In this document: positions 60,700 to 64,000 of the stretch, in pieces
Position numbering within the stretch: the first letter of the stretch is position 1
Layout of the letters: each line of letters opens with the position of its first letter
Assembly (NCBI RefSeq): GCF_004329715.1
Contig: NZ_JXSY01000011.1
Coordinates: 186,001 to 250,000, forward strand
Source: Bowmanella sp. JS7-9
GTDB taxonomy: Bacteria > Pseudomonadota > Gammaproteobacteria > Enterobacterales > Alteromonadaceae
DNA length: 64,000 nt
Direction: 5' to 3'
Position numbers and translations under genes: made by a program
Notes under the pieces: generated by a model
Database searches by the model: none
What the model saw: the letters and a program-made list of their open reading frames with translations, nothing else
Told to the model about the DNA's origin: nothing

Positions 60700-63600
60700 T
60701 CCGGCTTAGGCGCTTTCGATTTTTCATCGTCATCCAGACTAAAGCGCCAGTAAATATCCAATGCGGTATTCAACGCGGTGCTGACAGCCTCAATATAAAG
60801 TTTGGGCTGTAATTCATAACGGATCGCCACCTCGGCGGCGGAGTTAAAGATACCGATACCGTAGCGCAGTTGTACGCCCGGCGCGATGTAGCCAGTGAGG
60901 TTCAACTTGGTGTCATCGCCCTGACCACTGGCGTCCATGGCCAGATTATCCACCCCAAATGTATCGCCAATTTTACCGATCAGGTTTTCGCTGCGGCTCA
61001 AACCCGCCGCCATCAGCATGCTGGCAAACACCGCATCCTGACTTTGACTACTGCCGCCACTATCCGGCGCACTGCCGCGCAGTAAATAGGACAGTGATGC
61101 GGCGTCATCCATGCCCGGCTCGGAGAAGAAGCTGATTTGTGGCTGATTAATGTTGCCACTTAAACGCAATCCGGCAATCACGTTGTCCTGGGTTAAGTCC
61201 GGATTACGGATGGCCTCCACCGAAATCAATGGCTGCTCAATGGGTCCGTTGAATTGCAGTTCACCGGTGCGGATTAACAGGTTTTGGCCATAGGCACGGT
61301 AGCGGCCATCGACCAGACGCAGGATACCATCGGTATGCAGACCCTGTGGTCGCTGACGAATAGATAACTCGCCCTGCAGGAATGTGGTGAGGCCAAAAGC
61401 ATCCAGATACACTTTGTCGTTTTCATTCGGATCGATAAGGACATCTAAGTCCAGTTTAATCCGTTGACGCTGATTGGTTTGTGATGACTCACTGTCGACA
61501 ATTATTACGTCATTTGAAGGTGTGTCCGCACTAGTGGGTAACTTACGAATTTTAACGTGCGCCTCTGGAACGACGATTTTACCCGCCACATCCAATTGAC
61601 TGGGGGTAAAGCCCAGCAGTAAATGTGGGCTGATAACGGCGCGAAGATCGCGCTGATAAGCGACAGTCAGATTGTCACCGATAAGGGCCAGATTACCGCG
61701 AAAATCTGGCAGCCACTGAACATTGCCGGACAGCTCCCCGTTGCCCTGACCTGATTTGAAACTGCCATCAATGTCCGCCTTTTGCCCGTTCAGGGTGAAG
61801 GTTTGCTCGATATTCTCCAGCCGCATGGGGAGTCCACGTAAGGCAAACAGGCCCTGGGTTAAGGTAATTTTCCCGTGGGTTTGCGGATCTTGCAGACTGC
61901 CACTGAGTTTGGCATTGCCGGATACGATCCCCTCGATGGCATCAATATCCACGCTTAAATCTTTGAACGGCTTGAGATTCAACGCGTCCAGTTGCCAGTT
62001 GCCATCCAGCATGCGCGCACCGCCAAGATCCTTGATGGCCGTTTGCAAATTCAGCTTGCCTAGCTGTGGGCTGTCCAGATTGAAGATGACCTGTGCGTCT
62101 TTGGGATTCATTTCCGCAATCATCACCAGATCATTGATATGCAGTTGCGTACCTTTTTTACCCACATTCAACTGCCAGTCGGCAGGGGTGAGCATAGCGG
62201 TGACCGTCATCGTCGGTAAGGTGGCCAGTGGCCAGCTGCCAACCAGATCGATATTCAGCTGGCTGGTGGTATCCAGTGGCGGAATGTTGCTCACCCAGCG
62301 ATTGAGCAAAGGTTTCACTGCCACTTCTTCGATGGTTATCATCCAGTCAAGCTGGTTATCCACCAGGCGCGCTTCCTGAATACAGAGTTTGGTGTCATTT
62401 TCCGCCCAGCAATGGGCCGACAACCGGTAACGCTGGGTTTGCCAGTTCGCGCTGATATCAAACGGATCGAGCAGATTCAGGGTGACGTAGCGCGAGCTAA
62501 TCCGGCCACTGTGCCAGCGACCCTGCCATTGGTTGTCGCTGAGTTTACCGTGGATCTCTGCTGCCAGTTGGCCTTCGCCCCCCAGGGTTTTGATTTTAAA
62601 AATGTGCTCGTCGAGGGCGCCAGACAGCGACAGGGTCGCTTTATCAACCTGATGGTTGGCACTGCCCGCCTGACTGAGCAGCAGATAGAGGTTGAAGTCG
62701 TCCTTATCCTGCCAGGTCATTTCGCCGTCAACGCCCTGACTAAACCATTCACCATAACCCAGCGCGGTGCCATCTAGCTCAAATTGTGCCTCCGGTTGTT
62801 GCAGGGTGCCGCTAATGTGGCCATTGAGCATTAACTTGCCGTGCAAGCCAGGATAAAAGCTGGCTAAATCGGGCAGATTCGCCGCCACCTGAATGTCTTC
62901 GGTTTGTTGCTGGGTAATCCGGCCGCTCAGACTAATCTGGTTGCTGCCTTGCAGCAGGCGCAGGTCTGATAACTGGATATCGAGTTTATCATCCAGTTGC
63001 ACCGCGCCGTGCAAAGACAAGGGCAGGCTAAGCCATTGCCCCTGAAAATCAATTTGCTCGAAGCTGGCCTGCCAGTGTCCGTCATTGAACTGGAATTGAT
63101 GGCTCAGGCTGCCGGCGACGCGATTATTAAAGCCCCGTAAATCGGGCAGTACACTATCTAATTCGGCCAGATTAAGACGGCTGCTACCCTGCCAGTGCCA
63201 ACCCTGCTGCCAGAGTAAGGTACCGGATGTCATGCTGGTCAATTGCGCCTGATTCAGACTCAGGCGGCTAACCTCGACGGCTACCGGTTCTCCGCTGGCA
63301 TCCAGCTGCAACTCCAGCGGGCCCGCTTTTGCATGCTTTGCTTTGGCACTCAGGCTCGCTCTGAACTGGTTGAGTGGACCGCTGAAGGTCGCATGGGCGT
63401 TGATACTGCTGAGTTGTGCGTCTGCCACTTGCCAGTTTCGGGCATCGACCGTCAGATCGGCCGGATAAAATGCCTGAGTAAGGTCCACCGTGCCTTTAAC
63501 AACGAGATTGCCACCCTGCGGGTTACTGACCTGCACATTAGTGAGCAGTTGTTGTAACGAGCCCTTAGCGCTGGCCTGAATCTGCTGGATGGGTAAGGTC

Positions 63601-64000
63601 GCATCCTGCAACTGAATATGGCTTTGCAGGTCAATGCTGGGGGAGTCTGTCAGGCTCAGCATGGCCTGTACTGTCAGTGAAGCGGGTGTGCTGTCCACTA
63701 CCAGTGATTTTATTTCGATGTTGTGCTGATGTAAGCGCCCACTTAGTTGGATCGACTTGATCTGACTTTGATCATCAATTACCGGTTCGGCGATCGTGAC
63801 ACTCGCTAATTGAATATCGACAGGGATATACACAGGCGGCAGATGAATTGCTGGCAGCGTCAGATTATGTGGATTAAAGCCGCTGGATGAGTCCGGGGGA
63901 TTGCTCTGCGCAGCGGTCTGCCACTGTGGTTTGTGGATAACTGTGTGCGTGAGTGCTAGCGTGTTATCAAACTTCAGGCCGCTGCCCAGTTGCGCTACCT
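60696..64000 (-). CDS. tamB: translocation and assembly module protein TamB (N-terminus beyond window)
   Basis: Partial: about 1100 C-terminal codons, open to the right edge with no stop. TamB is a long inner-membrane-anchored beta-helical protein spanning the periplasm that works with TamA and in phospholipid transport to the outer membrane. Repeated beta-strand AsmA/DUF490-type sequence fills the length. The C-terminal block LGFTPSQLDVAGKIVVPEAHVKI, RGSAPDSGGSSQSQDAVFASMLM and the end VEAVSTALNTALDIYWRFSL are family hallmarks. The GTG at 63833 is only an internal codon. tamA is expected just beyond the window. Confidence 0.94.
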   Translation of the reverse strand, partial: VAQLGSGLKFDNTLALTHTVIHKPQWQTAAQSNPPDSSSGFNPHNLTLPAIHLPPVYIPVDIQLASVTIAEPVIDDQSQIKSIQLSGRLHQHNIEIKSLVVDSTPASLTVQAMLSLTDSPSIDLQSHIQLQDATLPIQQIQASAKGSLQQLLTNVQVSNPQGGNLVVKGTVDLTQAFYPADLTVDARNWQVADAQLSSINAHATFSGPLNQFRASLSAKAKHAKAGPLELQLDASGEPVAVEVSRLSLNQAQLTSMTSGTLLWQQGWHWQGSSRLNLAELDSVLPDLRGFNNRVAGSLSHQFQFNDGHWQASFEQIDFQGQWLSLPLSLHGAVQLDDKLDIQLSDLRLLQGSNQISLSGRITQQQTEDIQVAANLPDLASFYPGLHGKLMLNGHISGTLQQPEAQFELDGTALGYGEWFSQGVDGEMTWQDKDDFNLYLLLSQAGSANHQVDKATLSLSGALDEHIFKIKTLGGEGQLAAEIHGKLSDNQWQGRWHSGRISSRYVTLNLLDPFDISANWQTQRYRLSAHCWAENDTKLCIQEARLVDNQLDWMITIEEVAVKPLLNRWVSNIPPLDTTSQLNIDLVGSWPLATLPTMTVTAMLTPADWQLNVGKKGTQLHINDLVMIAEMNPKDAQVIFNLDSPQLGKLNLQTAIKDLGGARMLDGNWQLDALNLKPFKDLSVDIDAIEGIVSGNAKLSGSLQDPQTHGKITLTQGLFALRGLPMRLENIEQTFTLNGQKADIDGSFKSGQGNGELSGNVQWLPDFRGNLALIGDNLTVAYQRDLRAVISPHLLLGFTPSQLDVAGKIVVPEAHVKIRKLPTSADTPSNDVIIVDSESSQTNQRQRIKLDLDVLIDPNENDKVYLDAFGLTTFLQGELSIRQRPQGLHTDGILRLVDGRYRAYGQNLLIRTGELQFNGPIEQPLISVEAIRNPDLTQDNVIAGLRLSGNINQPQISFFSEPGMDDAASLSYLLRGSAPDSGGSSQSQDAVFASMLMAAGLSRSENLIGKIGDTFGVDNLAMDASGQGDDTKLNLTGYIAPGVQLRYGIGIFNSAAEVAIRYELQPKLYIEAVSTALNTALDIYWRFSLDDDEKSKAPKPD

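Noticed and set aside
61756-62379. 207-codon plus-strand frame opposite tamB
   Set aside because: Ser-rich antisense translation without domain support.

Overview
The window is an ordinary, gene-dense chromosomal segment of a Gram-negative gammaproteobacterium. The gene content (panP in place of panD, a proteobacterial dedicated sortase system, and the dksA-gluQ-pcnB-folK-panBC order) points to a marine-type Alteromonadales relative; genus is not claimed. Base composition looks even and close to 50% G+C. I see no tRNA, rRNA, insertion sequence, prophage block or CRISPR array.

Layout. 0.1-8.2 kb: M13 and M1 peptidases, cytochrome c, the AMPylase SelO, a tightly overlapping MAPEG/SGNH-hydrolase/small-protein operon, and an OsmC protein. 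8.3-12.4 kb: a membrane-stress operon (DUF2170 YjfI, PspA/IM30, YqiJ, YqiK flotillin) with a divergent DUF6471 gene. 12.4-22.3 kb: the PdsS/PdsR two-component pair of the dedicated sortase system, divergent from a large alpha-2-macroglobulin lipoprotein, then a beta-propeller-like lipoprotein. 22.4-30.7 kb: PaiB-like flavoprotein, Tsx-like porin, a YfiR-domain histidine kinase coupled to a TonB-dependent receptor, a Yip1 protein, a cold-shock/DUF1294 fusion and an M24 peptidase. 31.0-35.4 kb: the sortase module itself (PdsO OmpA-like protein, VIT/VWA target, class GN sortase) and a GAF-GGDEF diguanylate cyclase. 35.4-44.3 kb: a possible small ORF, a GH19/peptidoglycan-binding enzyme, an LpxH-like phosphoesterase, an OlsF-like bifunctional acyltransferase, a DUF2202 lipoprotein, DapE, a PAP2/glycosyltransferase pair and an EAL-HDOD protein. 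44.3-64.0 kb is mostly housekeeping: ftsYEX, rsmD-dgkA, tpx, DUF416, marC, a 60-aa HTH protein, an M17 aminopeptidase, sfsA, dksA-gluQ, pcnB-folK-panB-panC, panP, a degenerate EAL protein, and tamB running off the right edge.

How the genes fit together. Envelope biology dominates: sortase anchoring, macroglobulin protease trapping, PspA/flotillin membrane maintenance, TamB, FtsEX, lipid-modifying enzymes and several lipoproteins. The most unusual points are the split sortase system (regulators about 16 kb from sortase and target, next to the macroglobulin), an atypical sorting signal on the target, a TonB-receptor-like VTGSR motif in the macroglobulin bait-region position, a probable AUU start for pcnB, and a terminator abutting gluQ. 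Nothing here can be called a proven new system from sequence alone; the sortase/macroglobulin arrangement is the best candidate.
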